Shown piece after piece: positions 10,943-22,391 of a DNA stretch of 64,000 nt; the first letter of the stretch is position 1, and every line of letters starts with the position of its first letter. The position numbers and the translations under genes were made by a program. Source of the DNA: Poa pratensis (lineage: Eukaryota; Streptophyta; Magnoliopsida; Poales; Poaceae); the NCBI GenBank assembly GCA_947311845.1, contig CAMZMU010000063.1, positions 119,151,612 to 119,215,611 of the forward strand. Direction: 5' to 3'. The notes under the pieces were generated by a model, which was given only the letters and a program-made list of their open reading frames with translations, had not been told where the DNA came from and made no database searches.

Positions 10943-11577
10943 TGTCGCTGCTGCAGTGCTGCCTAGCTAGCTCTCTAGCTCTGCGCCTCTGCCTGCTTAT
11001 TGTTGTCTGTCTCGTGAGCTTGTGTGATTACAAGCCGCTGCCCTGCTGCCTATTTATAGCTAAAGCAATCTCGCTCCATGGCGAGAGAGAAAGTATAAGC
11101 GAAAATGTTTCCGTAACTCTGAAGAACAATCGTGCATGCATGGAATGTTTCCGGAATATATAATTCCTTGTGCGGAGCAGATAGCGGCCTAGCGCTGAAC
11201 GTGGGGAGCACAATCCATCAATAGATCGCGATTGCGTTGAACCTCAGGCAGTTGACATTCCGTACGCTAGTTAAACAGCTGCTATCCCTACCGGTACCTG
11301 TATTAAACTGAATGGCCGCTGAAACTTATCCTGTGTCTAGTTGCTCTGCACGACGTCTCTTGAGAATTTGCATGCCTTCTAATTTGCATGTCTTTGATCG
11401 TTCGTTCATGGCAAGCGACCACGATTATCGACAATCACGTTATGTACTGTCATCTTATCCTTGATCGTCACCGACAATGTTCCAGGTGGAGAAGGCACCA
11501 CTGACGTAGGGGCTGAGCACAGCAGCAGTGCAATGCTAGGAGAAGAAGGTCCAAGCGGAAGCGTTGGGCTCCAGATT
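10943..11577. other. Upstream region of the unit 1 peroxidase
   Basis: Promoter-side sequence of the peroxidase, nearly identical in unit 2 (20,805-21,439). Apart from the TATA box I see no motif that can be assigned with confidence. No ORF is supported. Confidence 0.45.
11051..11058 (-). promoter_or_regulatory. TATA box, unit 1 peroxidase
   Basis: The minus-strand sequence CTATAAATAGG lies about 110 bp before the ATG at 10942. It is conserved in the intact sister gene. Confidence 0.65.
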
Positions 11578-11927
11578 TTTTTTTAGATAAAAAGGGCCCC
11601 GCCCCAGTTCCATTTCATAGAAAAGAAACCAACATGTTTTACAACAACATTCCGGAGAACGATTAATATCGCCCCAGAAACTAGAAAGTAAATTACAACT
11701 TGATGATTCTCTGAAGCTAGTGCTCAGAGAACATCAACCCAACGAGGGAGGACTCAGAGAGCTTGCAGCTTGACGAGGAGGGATCGTCAGTATCGTACGG
11801 AGGAGCTCCGCACCCACACCCACGGCCGCGCCATGTCCCTAGAGGGAGCCTTGCCACCAGCTCCGGCAGCCCACGCGCGCCCTAGATGGACGACACCGAG
11901 AAGAGCCACTGCTACCGGGGGTACGCC
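11578..11927 (-). mobile_element. Poly(A) retroposon (5'-truncated LINE-like), unit 1 only
   Basis: A 350-bp block absent from unit 2, flanked by a 7-bp duplication CCAGATT (11571-11577 and 11928-11934). It begins with a run of T on the plus strand, meaning a 3' poly(A) tail on the minus strand. The interior has no open frame with a recognisable domain. It has the form of a short 5'-truncated LINE insertion. A SINE cannot be excluded, but no clear A/B boxes were seen. Confidence 0.7.
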
Positions 11928-12271
11928 CCAGATTGTCTTGCAGCCCAGGAATTGGCCCTTAAACGGCCTTTGTAAGTGTGCTCCAGTAGAAGTAGCAAAA
12001 GGGGAAATATAAGGACGACATCATGATTTCTCAAAAAAAAAAAGACATCATGAAGAACATACCCTTTTTTAAAAGGAATTAATCGACAGGTTTGACTTGT
12101 AAACTGGAAGAACGAACTGCTACAGCTGAAAGATACGTTATCTGGGTGGTTGGGTACAAGCGGTCGGACCGCTGAAAACTAGTTCTCCGTCCGAAATTAA
12201 TCCATATAATTGTTGGAGACATCTCTACTATTGAATCTAAATCTGATGTTCATGCGAGATTTAATTGGTGC

Positions 12272-12893
12272 TATGCTTGTGGCACTGAATGTTCTTATCG
12301 GGCGATAGGCACTGGTCCAACTGTCAGAGGCTAAAGAATTCCGCTGGAATTTACAGGAGAATGGACCTATGCTTGTGTCACTGAATGCCCTTATCAGGTG
12401 ATTGGCAATGGTTCAACTGGCGAAAAAGGCTGATGAATTCCGCTGGAAATTACATGAGAATAGCAAATTCTTAGTAGATTTTACATGTATAGGCCATTGG
12501 TCTATGCTTGTGGCACTGAATGCCCTTATGGGTGATTGGCTATGATCCAACGGTCGCAATAGCATGTTGGATTCCGTTGGACTTACTTGAGAATGGCAAA
12601 CTAGTAGATTCCATGTATAGGGCATTGGCATATGCTTGTGGCAATGAATGCCATTATCGGATGATTATTGGCAATGGTCCAACTGTCGTAAGAGGCTAAT
12701 GAATTCCGTTGGAACTTACATGAAAAATGAAAAATACTGAGTAGATTCAATGTATAGAGCATTGGCCTATTCTTATGACACTGAAGGCCATTATCAGGCC
12801 ATTGGGAATGATCCAACCATCACAAGAGGCTGATGAATTCTGCTAGAATTTACATGAGAATGGCATTATCAGTAGATTTCATGTATAGGTCAT
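12272..12893. repeat. Degenerate ~130-bp tandem repeat, unit 1
   Basis: Five repeats start at about 12272, 12368, 12503, 12631 and 12768. Each has TATGCTTGTGGCACTGAATG, then CCTTATC, a GGTCCAACTGTC-like block, GATGAATTCCGCTGGAA and GTAGATTCCATGTATAGGGC. Unit length is 96-135 bp, with indels and substitutions between copies. There is no open frame through the array. Confidence 0.8.
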
Positions 12894-13682
12894 TGGTTCA
12901 ACCCGATGTGCTAGTCGAGGATAATAGGAAAATATGGAAAATGTAGATACCACTTATGTTTTTTTTGCTATCTAGGTATCTTCGCAAAGGTGTGATCCCC
13001 ACGAAGGACAACAATATTAAACGTAACTGACATGGAATACAAACTGTGTTTTTTTCTGACAATGATGAAACAACTACACACTTAATTTTTTTTCCGTAAG
13101 GTTGTATGTTCTATATGGTCGGCCATCCAAACTGGGTCTAACTTGTATCCACTATGGAGTGTAGCTGATGTTTTTGGTTACTAGCTACGTGGTATTGATC
13201 ACCAGTTTAGATTATTTCTTAGGGTGGGGCCGCTTGCCGTAATATGCTAGACATTATAAGACTTCTAAAGATAAAAAATTCTCTCTTACCCGAGCGGTCT
13301 ACCGGTTTACAAACATGTTTCATTCATGGTCGCCTCTATAGCGCATGAAGTTTCGCAACCTGTTTATGGAGGTGTCTGCACGATTGGAGTCTACGGTGGA
13401 TATTTTTATCCCACATGGGTGGAGCGGGATCTCCGGATTGGACATCTGGTTCCATAGATGTTGTACGAGTCTCTTTTGTATAACGTCTTTTATGTTTCTT
13501 TTCGGATTTTTGGTTGTGGCTGTGTGTGTGGTCTTAGTTATGTAGAGACAATATGTAATGCACTATGTATCACTATGATACGTTCGGTAATAAGATGCCT
13601 TTTATCTAATAAGTCTTGCAACTTTTTATTGAAAAAAAGTAGATCGCTCCATGCTCCAATTAAGGGGTCTTCTCCCGGCAGG
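12894..13682. other. No gene seen in unit 1
   Basis: AT-rich sequence. The short frame at 13345-13545 has hydrophobic, low-information translation and differs in unit 2, so it is not called. The stretch before 13,640 ends in an A-rich tract and may be an old non-LTR fragment, but this is not supported further. Confidence 0.35.
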
Positions 13683-13750
13683 CCCATCTTCGCCATCACG
13701 GTGAGGAACTTGCTCTCCCACAGCCCGCGGACAGACGCATTATCCATCAT
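13683..13750 (-). pseudogene. Peroxidase C-terminal relic, unit 1
   Basis: The minus strand reads DNASVRGLWESKFLTVMAKMG, close to VIDNASVRGLWESKFVAAMV in the third peroxidase gene at 24.3 kb and to the same part of the intact gene. Similarity is limited to about 70 bp and ends abruptly on both sides. It is a fourth, nearly erased peroxidase locus or a captured fragment. It is also present in unit 2. Confidence 0.7.
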
Positions 13751-13759
13751 CATCGATGT

Positions 13760-14760
13760 CATGTGAGGAGTTTATTCCATCGATGTAATGGCATATGTAC
13801 ATGTGAGATGAGAACGACTTCCTATGATAATTTTAGTCAGGTCTGTATGCTTGTCTACAACTTAATATGCTCATGTTAATTGTGCCATGTGTCCATGTCT
13901 GATAGAACAAGATACACTATGTACTTGTGCTAAGATGAGTTCACTTCAGTACTGGTGTCAATACACTTTGTACATCTTATATGTTTGTATATCTACAAAA
14001 ATACACTACCCATCAAGCAGTATCCACAAATGTAACTATATTTTGTGGCAATGCATATGTTTTCTATTCCGATATTGTAAGCTAAAATGAAATTCATAGC
14101 CTGAAAAAACTGCTTGCGTATTAAAATAGCGCTTTTGATAATCTCAACTAGCTAAGGATTAAGTTAATGTGAGTCAAGTGCTATACAATCATCTGTTTGG
14201 CATCATGATTCTTCCAACTTTAAGTAATGAGATGCAAATTAACTTGCAAAGTGAGATTTTTTAGAGTTACAAGTGGGTTTGCAAGCGAGAAACATGTCTC
14301 GGATTTGCTTCTTGATGCGTGTTAGACATGGGTTATAACATGAGTTGCAACCGAGATTTGATGACGTCACCTCAATGAGAATTAAGTTAATTCTCATTCA
14401 ACTGAGAATTCGTCACACCCTAAAAATAGCAATAACATAGAGTACTCGTGGATCCATAATCAAACCTTGTACATTTAACTTTTCTATATATGTACGCCAA
14501 AAAATTAATTACTAAATGCAAGATATTCAACAACCAATCTATATTTTCGTAAAAGAAACTAGCTATATATGCATGTCCTATTTTGGGAACACATGATCGG
14601 TGCAAAAAAGGGGGAAAGTTGGAGCATGACAAAACCGGTTACCAAAGGCCATGTGCCGAAGTGTGGCACTCGACCAATTCATGAGATCGTCTCACGAATC
14701 ACGATCATGATCGGCCGCCTAATCGCCGCACTAGTTGATCATCCCGCACTTCTTCCTGAT
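13760..14760. other. Unit 1 right part, no gene; ends in the last codons of a peroxidase
   Basis: AT-rich, no gene recognised. The final 24 bp (14,737-14,760) equal the last codons and stop of the third peroxidase gene (CWMIN, minus strand), cut off by the duplication junction. Confidence 0.6.
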
Positions 14761-15224
14761 TTCTGATAAACGATCCAGATTGCCCCCATGTCAAGCACCA
14801 AACAACTTTGACCAGTCAAACCGTTTTTTAAATTATAGTTGTGTTGATGAAAGAAACGCAAGGTCGTTCGATTCGTATACGTCACCGTCTTTCGATTCGT
14901 ATACAGGGAAGGTCGAATCCAGATGGAAAAAAGCAATTCGGATCTTCGGATCAGCCACGATCGGCCCAGAGGCACCAAAAGATTCGACAAAAGAGGCGAC
15001 GCCCTCCGCGCGAGGGCGCGCAGTCGCACTCGAAGGCGAGCTGGCAGAGCTTCTCGGCCACGGCCGGACCACGGCGGCGTCAGCCCGAGGCCCGGTTTCC
15101 TAAAATCCTGTCTGCCCAGACGCCGCGTTCAGGTCCATCCCGAGTCCCGAAAGGCGACGAGGCGGCCGCCTAGGTGGCTACGAGCGCGAGCGGCTGCCCG
15201 GCTGGGTGGCGACGACCTGGTGGA

Positions 15225-16814
15225 TGATACGTCTCCAACGTATCTATAATTTCTGATGTTCCATGCTTATATTATACCAATTGCTACATGTTTTATATAC
15301 ACTTTATATCATTTTTATGCATTTTCCGGGACTAACCTATTAACAAGATGCCGAAGTGCCAGTTCCTGTTTTCTGCTGTTTTTGGTTCCAGAAAAGTACT
15401 TCTGCGAATATTCTCGGAATTGCACGAAACAAAAGGCCACGTCCCTATTTTTCCAGCACCGTCACGGAGTCCGAAGGAGAGACGAAGGAGGGCGCCGAGG
15501 TGGCCAAACCACACCCCGGCGCGGTGGGCCCCCTTGCCGCGCCGCCCTATGGTGTGGGCCCCTCGGGCCTCCACCGACGTCGCCCCTTCGCCTATATATT
15601 GCCTCAGACGCGAAAAACCTAAAAAACCAAGTCATATTTCCAGAAGAGTTCCGCAGCGCCGCCGCCATCGACGACAAGTTTCGGGGGACAGAATCTCTGT
15701 TCCGGCACGTTGTCGGGACGGGGAATTGCCCCCGGAGTCATCTCCATCGACTCCACCGCCATCTTCATCACCGCTGCCGACTCCCATGATGAGGAGGGAG
15801 TAGTTCTCCCCCGAGGCTGAGGGCTCTACCGGTAGCTATGTGATTCATCTCTCTCTCCCATGGTGTGATCTTTATGTGATCATGTGTATTGCTAGTATCG
15901 CTGAATACATTAATAATGTTTATGCTACTCAAGTGATTTTGTCTAGTTTCTGGAGTCATTGTGACAACACGGTATCAAGCTGACAGTGTGGGTACTTGTG
16001 TGACTCTATGAATAATTTAGACATTTATCATGGCTTGTTCTTGGGAACTGTGGTGTTTGTTTACTCAGACTTTGAGGAGTGCTTTTGCAGCCCTACACGT
16101 AGTACTCTTGTGTTATCAAGAAGGAGAATAATCCCGAGCAGTATTTACTTGTGTTCAGTTGTGCTAATCTAGTTGAATATGTAGATGTTACTCTTTATCT
16201 ATTATGCACTCTATAGGTTACTTTAATATGAACTCCGGTACTCTCCACGGTGTAAAGGTGACAGTGTGTGCACCGTGTGTGACTCCTTTATGACGTTGTG
16301 GCGCTTGTTTACTCCGGCTTGAGGTGTGCTTTTGCAGCCCTACACAATGAATGGTGTTTGTTATCCAACAAGAGAGTGTTTAAGAGTAGCTTTTACTTAT
16401 TCAGTTATGAGATCATTGTTGAGAGTATCCACTAGTGAAAGTATGATCCCTAGGCCTTGTTTCTAAGCATTGAAACACCGTTTACAACAAGTTCTGCTAC
16501 ATGTTTGCTTGCTGCCATTTTTATTTCAGATTGCAATTACTACTTGTAATCATCCATATCACTTGTATTTCACTATCTCTTCGCCGAACTAGTGCACCTA
16601 TACATCTGACAAGTGTATTGGGTGTGTTGGGGACACAAGACACTTCTTGTATCTTAATTGCAGGGTTGCTTGAGAGGGATATCTTTGACCTCTATCTTCC
16701 TGAGTTCGATAAACCTTGGGTGATTCACTTAAGGAAAACTTGCTGCTGTTCTACAAACCTCTGCTCTTGGAGGACCAACACTGTCTACAGGAATAGAATC
16801 GTGCGTAGACATCA
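15225..16814 (+). mobile_element. Solo LTR (1,590 bp) of a gypsy-like element
   Basis: Starts TGATACGTCTCCAACG and ends AGACATCA, so it has TG...CA ends. It is flanked by a perfect 5-bp target duplication GTGGA (15220-15224 and 16815-16819). Unit 1 has the empty site (GTGGACGAGAGG near 7,410). No internal region is present, so it is the product of recombination between the two LTRs of an inserted element. The first 250 bp resemble the LTRs at 50.8-52.4 kb in reverse orientation, but the two belong to diverged families. Confidence 0.93.
15592..15600 (+). promoter_or_regulatory. LTR TATA box
   Basis: CTATATATT lies in the middle of the solo LTR after a GC-rich stretch. The same layout occurs in the minus-strand LTRs near 51,985 and 63,795. 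It is the likely core promoter of the retroelement. Confidence 0.5.
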
Positions 16815-17583
16815 GTGGACGAGAGGGTCATGGAGGCTGAGGAGGCGGTGGGGATTGTGGAGCACTGCAACTCCCCCGTGGTGATCCGCCGGTCAAGGCG
16901 ATCATCCAGTCGTTGGAGGACCGAGGAGTACCGAGTACCTCGCCGCGCCCGCTTGCCTCGGAAGAGGCAGGCTCGCGCTTCCAGGCGGTGTAGCAGGTTG
17001 CGATGATCCGGTTCGAGGAGTTCTGGCAGCTGCTAATCCGCAGGACGGCCGCACGGTCGACGCGACATGGACGGCGGGCAGAGGTTGTGGTTCTCCGCGC
17101 TGCCCCTGGTCCATGGCCAGCGTGGTTGAGGAGGCATGCCCATGTTGGACCCGGCAAGCGGCAGTGGTGGTCCATTGATGGCAATGTCCTCATGACTTGC
17201 AGCAGAAGCTCGTAGAGAACCTAAAGAACATGCTTACTTGCTACTTTCAGACAGTGGTAGTGTCGTTACTGGGTTAAATCAATGTGCTAAATCTCAATTC
17301 ACATATTATCTATCAAATTGTGATTGTGGTATTTGTAGCAGTCCCGGTACTGTGTTTGACCAAACCGGAAGAACTAGAACAAAAAGGGCACATGCAAGGA
17401 AACAAATTCATTTCAGTGCACAGCAGAATAATGATCCGGGTAATGTACTTCGGATTTGTATTCCTCATGTTATGTGGTGACGATGCTTATGTTTTACTTT
17501 TGTGCTATTTTTTCTTTTCTCCTCAATTAGCTTGCCAAAACATCTTTTATTGTGGTACAGAGGGAGTATGTTTTATGTCTACC
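16815..17583. other. Unit 2 counterpart of 7,406-8,180, no recognised gene
   Basis: Here the frame LVDERVMEAEEAVGIVEHCNSP stays open to about 17,006, whereas in unit 1 it stops. The solo LTR splits it from its upstream part. The protein is not recognised and composition beyond VIRRS becomes arginine-rich, so it is not called as a gene. Confidence 0.3.
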
Positions 17584-18371
17584 CAAAGTTTTAAATGGCC
17601 AGGTATATCGGCGCTATAGCGCCGCTATAGCCTCCCGGGAGAGGTCGCGGTACAGCTACGGCACTTCAGCGCTATGCGAGGAAAAATGTTAATAGCGCCG
17701 CTAAACGGCGATTAGCGCTAAAAACACCCATTTATCGGCTAAATTACTGCTCCCGGCCCAAAAACTTATGTGCGGCCCAGTAATTTTGAGGTACCAGTGT
17801 AACCTAGCCTAATTGTTCTCTTTCCCCCATCTCCTCTCCGAAGCAGAGGGCAACAGTGGCGGCATCGTCGCATCGGCGATGGCGGACAGTACGACCGGCG
17901 GTTTCCAGCCGCGCTAACTCCGGCTCCCAACCATGCTCGACGGCCACGCAGGTCGCACATGGCTGCTACCCCTCCCCGTCATGCACCCGGCGGCGACCCA
18001 AACCACACACGGTTGGTTACTGTTGCTAACCCCTGCGCATATTGATTGGCTGCTTAGCCTGTTGCCGGCTTGCTACTTCTTGGTCGCATAGCTGCTTGGC
18101 CTACTGCTGCCTTGTTGGTGGTCGTCTGTGCTTGGTCGTTTGGATATGTTCCCGGCCACAATCTCTCTGTCCCAGCAAACTCCAGTTCCATACTTCCACC
18201 AAAATACAAGCAACACTCTCTTTTCTACCTCTCGCTTTTGATTTTCGATTATTTTTCTACCATTTTGGCAGAACCACTAAATGGGCATAGCGCCGCTATA
18301 GCTGAGCTATAGCCTATTTAACTGCCGAAAAAGCTGCCGCTAAATCGTTTAGCCCACCATTTAAATCTTTG
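17584..18371. mobile_element. Non-autonomous hAT element (788 bp)
   Basis: Flanked by a perfect 8-bp duplication TGTCTACC (17576-17583 and 18372-18379), the hAT size. The terminal inverted repeats are CAAAGTTTTAAATGG at the left and CAAAGATTTAAATGG (complement) at the right, 14 of 15 matching. The subterminal regions carry GCGCTATAGCGCCGCTATAG-type palindromic words at both ends. Unit 1 has the empty site at about 8,180. No transposase coding was found. Confidence 0.9.
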
Positions 18372-18902
18372 TGTCTACCATGAACAATTCAAGACAAATA
18401 TATTTGTTTTTAGCCATTTATTTCCATGTCCGCATACTAGAATTTTTCTCTCTTCGGTTTTAAATCATAATCATTATTGTGGTTAAAACGGAGTGACATG
18501 CCATTATTAGCTGTCTGGAGTTCCATTGTTAAATAAAATAATCATAATTGACTTTCATGTAGATTTCTTTTATTAGTCGTACCTGTTTGGGTGCATGCAA
18601 ATAGTTTTGTTGCGTTTATCATTTGTTCTTCTGTAATTTGCATTAGTTGCAGTTTCTCTGTGTGCCTTTTGACCTCTCTATGAATGTAAAGATTAAAATA
18701 TCCCATGTTAAACTAAAAAGGTAGAAGATACTAAACTTCTATGTAGCATTGACCTCTCTTTTACATTTATTAAACATGTTATGCGCCACCGATGCCACCA
18801 CCGCGTCCCTCAGATCATCTCTCATCGGTGAGCTGCAATCATTGGAGTGGCGCCGCCAACCTATGGGAAGGGCCTCTGAAGCTCCTCCTCCCTTGCCCGC
18901 AG

Positions 18903-19092
18903 GTATAGCTTCGTTGTTCGTGAATCCTGCGTGGCCAAGGGCATATTCCGCGACAACAATGACGAGGATGACGACAACCTTCATGTCACTACCTACTCCT
19001 TGCGCTCTTCCTCTTCCCCGCAGGTGATGATGCCCAAGTCGGTGCCACCACTAAAGGTTGAATACGTGTGTGACATTGAGGATTTGATATAA
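18903..19092 (+). pseudogene. Unrecognised exon-like fragment, copy 2
   Basis: Same as 8,709-8,898: YSFVVRESCVAKGIFRDNND to CDIEDLI and stop, after an acceptor-like GCAG. The upstream 18,785-18,900 differs from copy 1 by small indels, so the upstream frame is not conserved. Confidence 0.35.
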
Positions 19093-19397
19093 TTTGTGCC
19101 CACAAGACTACCAAATAGCACGTCTTCATTGCCGCAAACACCATTTTGTTGGCTTCTGTATGAGCTTTGCATGCCCCATGATGGTATTTCCTACTTGTAA
19201 ATTGCACGCTTTAATTCTGAAAACGTCCGTTGCACGTACATGTCAACTAATGTAAGAAAACGTTTAAAAATAAATTGTTACAATACAAATGAACAAACCA
19301 ACGGAGAAATGCATACAACATTAGGAAAACGGAAATCAAATATAATAACAAGGCGGAATCCAAATATCAAACACGAGCTCTCTGATCAGCCGGTCTA

Positions 19398-20804
19398 TTA
19401 AGCGTTGAGAACACGGCAGATCCGCCTGATCTCGCCGTTGGCGCTGGTCTTGACATCAATAGCACCCATCTTCACCATCGCCGCCTTGAACTTCTCCTCC
19501 CACTTGTTCGCGTCCTTGGCGTTTGCACGCACCGCGTTGCTCGTGTCGGTCGCCGTCAAGAGCGTGGCATCGGACTCGAAGAGCACCTCATGGCTGAGCA
19601 CGTTCTTGTAGTACTGGTTGTCCAACTTTCCGGGTGTCTTGATGTCTTGTACCACCACGTTATCGCTGCCGTTGTTTGGTTTGCACTTGTTTTGCAGAGT
19701 AATTTTAAGATTGGGGTCCATGTCGGAGGTGTTGGAGGTGAGGCGGTCAGAAAAGGATGAGCAGTGGGAGATCCCGATGGTGTGCGCGCCGGAGAGCGTG
19801 ACCATGTCGTCGGCGTTGAGGCCCTTTGAGGCGAACCCGGCCTTGAGCTGATCCACGGTGGCGAAGGGAGCGGGAAGGTTGGGGAGTGTCTCGTCTATGC
19901 GGGACACGAGCCCGTCGTAGCGGCCCGCGGGCATGTCGAAGTAGACCTTCTTGTTGCTGAGGAAGTAGGTGGCGTCACGCCCGGCGAAGGCCACAATGTC
20001 GGCGCATGACACGACGTTTCCGCACTCCTTCTTGATCCTGGTCTTGGCTGCGTCGATCACTTCGAAACCGCGAAGGCTCAGGTTCGGGATGCCGAACTTC
20101 TCCGTCGCACTCTTAGGGTCGGCCGTATCCAGCAACACAGACGCGTCGCAACCCTGTAGACAGATCATCATGCATCCATCAAGTACAAACGTGCGCACAT
20201 CAACCCGATATTTTTACCACTCACGCGTCAAAACAATGGCATACACTAACACTACTATACGTATAATTGTACATGTCTCTTCATGGTCAAATAAAAAAAA
20301 TTGTACGCGCATGTCTCTTACCCTGACGAAGCAGTCATGGAAGAATAGACGGATGAGCCCTGCCATGATGCCCTTGCTGGCGCCGCCCACGGCTTCTCTC
20401 ACGATGTCTTCCGCGCGATAGCATGTTTTGTTGTAATAGCCAACCGCGAGCCCTGGGGCAGGTGTGCTCGGAGTCGGCGGCGGAGGACTAGGTGTGCTGG
20501 GGGGGTACGATGGTGGAGGGCTAGGTGTGCTTGGGGTGTACGGCGGAGGACTAGACGGTGTGATCGGGGCGGGCGGCGGAGGGCTAGGCGTGCCTGGAGT
20601 GTATGGCGGAGGACTAGATGGTGTGATCGGGGCGGGCGGCGGAGGGCTAGGTGTGCCTGGTGTGTACGGTGGAGGACTAGATGGTGTAACCGGGGTCGGC
20701 GGTGGAGGAGGGCTAGTGGAGGGATACCCGTAGCCTGCTTGGCACGGACGAGCCACGCAGGCGACCAGTGCGAGCACCGTCAGGGCGACGGCGAGCTTTG
20801 CCAT
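19398..20804 (-). CDS. Class III secretory peroxidase with extensin-like N-terminal extension (intact)
   Basis: A haem peroxidase of the plant secretory (class III) family, which oxidises phenolics with H2O2 in the wall or vacuole. Exon 1 is 20322-20804 and exon 2 is 19398-20153, with a 168-bp GT/AG intron at the usual place after FHDCFVR. It encodes 412 aa. Residues 1-23 are a signal peptide ending in PCQA. Residues 24-117 are a proline-rich region with repeated [18 protein letters not shown] blocks. The peroxidase domain follows: Arg152, distal His156 (RLFFHDCF), [26 protein letters not shown] and proximal His285 (SGAHTIG). The eight conserved cysteines appear present. Class III enzymes are usually 300-350 aa; the extra length is the extension. 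Extensin-type SPPPP motifs are commonly hydroxylated and glycosylated, so wall anchoring is inferred. The frame is intact; the sister copy at 9.2-10.9 kb is broken. Confidence 0.95.
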
Positions 20805-21790
20805 TGTCGCTGCTGCAGTGCTGCCTAGCTAGCTCTCTAGCTCTGCGCCTCTGCCTGCTTATTGTTGTCTGTCTCGTGAGCTTGTGTGATTACAAGCCGC
20901 TGCCCTGCTGCCTATTTATAGCTAAAGCAATCTTGCTCCATGGCGAGAGAGAAAGTATAAGCGAAAATGTTTCCGTAACTCTGAAGAACAATCGTGCATG
21001 CATGGAATGTTTCCGGAATATATAATTCCTTGTGCGGAGCAGATAGCGGCCTAGCGCTGAACGTGGGGAGCACAATCCATCAATAGATCGCGATTGCGTT
21101 GAACCTCAGGCAGTTGACATTCCGTACGCTAGTTAAACAGCTGCTATCCCTACCGGTACCTGTATTAAACTGAATGGCCGCTGAAACTTATCCTGTGTCT
21201 AGTTGCTCTGCACGACGTCTCTTGAGAATTTGCATGCCTTCTAATTTGCATGTCTTTGATCGTTCGTTCATGGCAAGCGTCCACGATTATCGACAATCAC
21301 GTTATGTACTGTCATCTTATCCTTGATCGTCACCGACAATGTTCCAGGTGGAGAAGGCACCACTGACGTAGGGGCTGAGCACAGCAGCAGTGCAATGCTA
21401 GGAGAAGAAGGTCCAAGCGGAAGCGTTGGGCTCCAGATTGTCTTGCAGCCCAGGAATTGGCCCTTAAACGGCCTTTGTAAGTGTGCTCCAGTAGAAGTAG
21501 CAAAAGGGGAAATATAAGGACGACATCATGATTTCTCAAAGAAAAAAAAGACATCATGAAGAACATACATGAAGAACATACCCTTTTTTAAAAGGAATTA
21601 ATCGACAGGTTTGACTTGTAAACTGGAAGAACGAACTGCTACAGCTGAAAGATACGTTATCTGGGTGGTTGGGTACAAGCGGTCGGACCGCTGAAAGCTA
21701 GTTCTCCGTCCGAAATTAATCCTTATAATTGTTGGAGACATCTCTACTACTGAATCTAAATCTGATGTTCATGCGAGATTTAATTGGTGC
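20805..21790. other. Upstream region of the intact peroxidase
   Basis: Promoter-side sequence shared with unit 1 but without the retroposon present there. A short duplication (GAAGAACATA CAT) near 21,555 is specific to unit 2. No gene seen. Confidence 0.45.
20913..20920 (-). promoter_or_regulatory. TATA box of the intact peroxidase
   Basis: The minus-strand CTATAAATAGG lies about 110 bp upstream of the ATG at 20804. It is identical in the sister gene. Confidence 0.65.
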
Positions 21791-22391
21791 TATGCTTGTG
21801 GCACTGAATGTTCTTATCGGGCGATAGGCACTGGTCCAACTGTCAGAGGCTAAAGAATTCCGCTGGAATTTACAGGAGAATGGACCTATGCTTGTGTCAC
21901 TGAATGCCCTTATCAGGTGATTGGCAATGGTTCAACTGGCGAAAGAGGCTGATGAATTCCGCTGGAAGTTACATGAGAATAGCAAATTCTTAGTAGATTT
22001 TACATGTATAGGCCATTGGTCTATGCTTGTGGCACTGAATGCCCTTATGGGTGATTGGCTATGATCCAACGGTCGCAATAGCATGTTGGATTCCGTTGGA
22101 CTTACTTGAGAATGGCAAACTAGTAGATTCCATGTATAGGGCATTGGCATATGCTTGTGGCAATGAATGCCATTATCGGATGATTATTGGCAATGGTCCA
22201 ACTGTCGTAAGAGGCTAATGAATTCCGCTGGAACTTACATGAAAAATGAAAAATACTGAGTAGATTCCATGTATACTGAAGGCCATTATCAGGCCATTGG
22301 GAATGATCCAACCATCACAAGAGGCTGATGAATTCTGCTAGAATTTACATGAGAATGGCATTCTCAGTAGATTTCATGTATAGGGCATTGG
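21791..22391. repeat. Degenerate ~130-bp tandem repeat, unit 2
   Basis: Counterpart of 12,272-12,893. It lacks 25 bp near 22,275 that removes the start of the last repeat. Confidence 0.8.

Larger units (their letters stand above)
6952..14760. repeat. Tandem segmental duplication, unit 1 (7,809 bp)
   Basis: Colinear with 14,761-24,253 at very high identity by eye. The left end (TTCTGATAAACGATCC at 6952) reappears at 14,761. The right end (CACTTCTTCCTGAT ending 14,760) matches 24,253, which lies inside the last codons of the third peroxidase gene. The junction shares only the two bases AT, so it did not arise by recombination between long repeats. Unit 1 contains a SINE and a poly(A) retroposon that unit 2 lacks. 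Confidence 0.93.

Noticed and set aside
13345..13545. Small hydrophobic protein, plus strand, present in both units
   Set aside because: The sequence changes between units include indels in the frame (near 22,905), and the translation has no pattern beyond AT-rich hydrophobicity.
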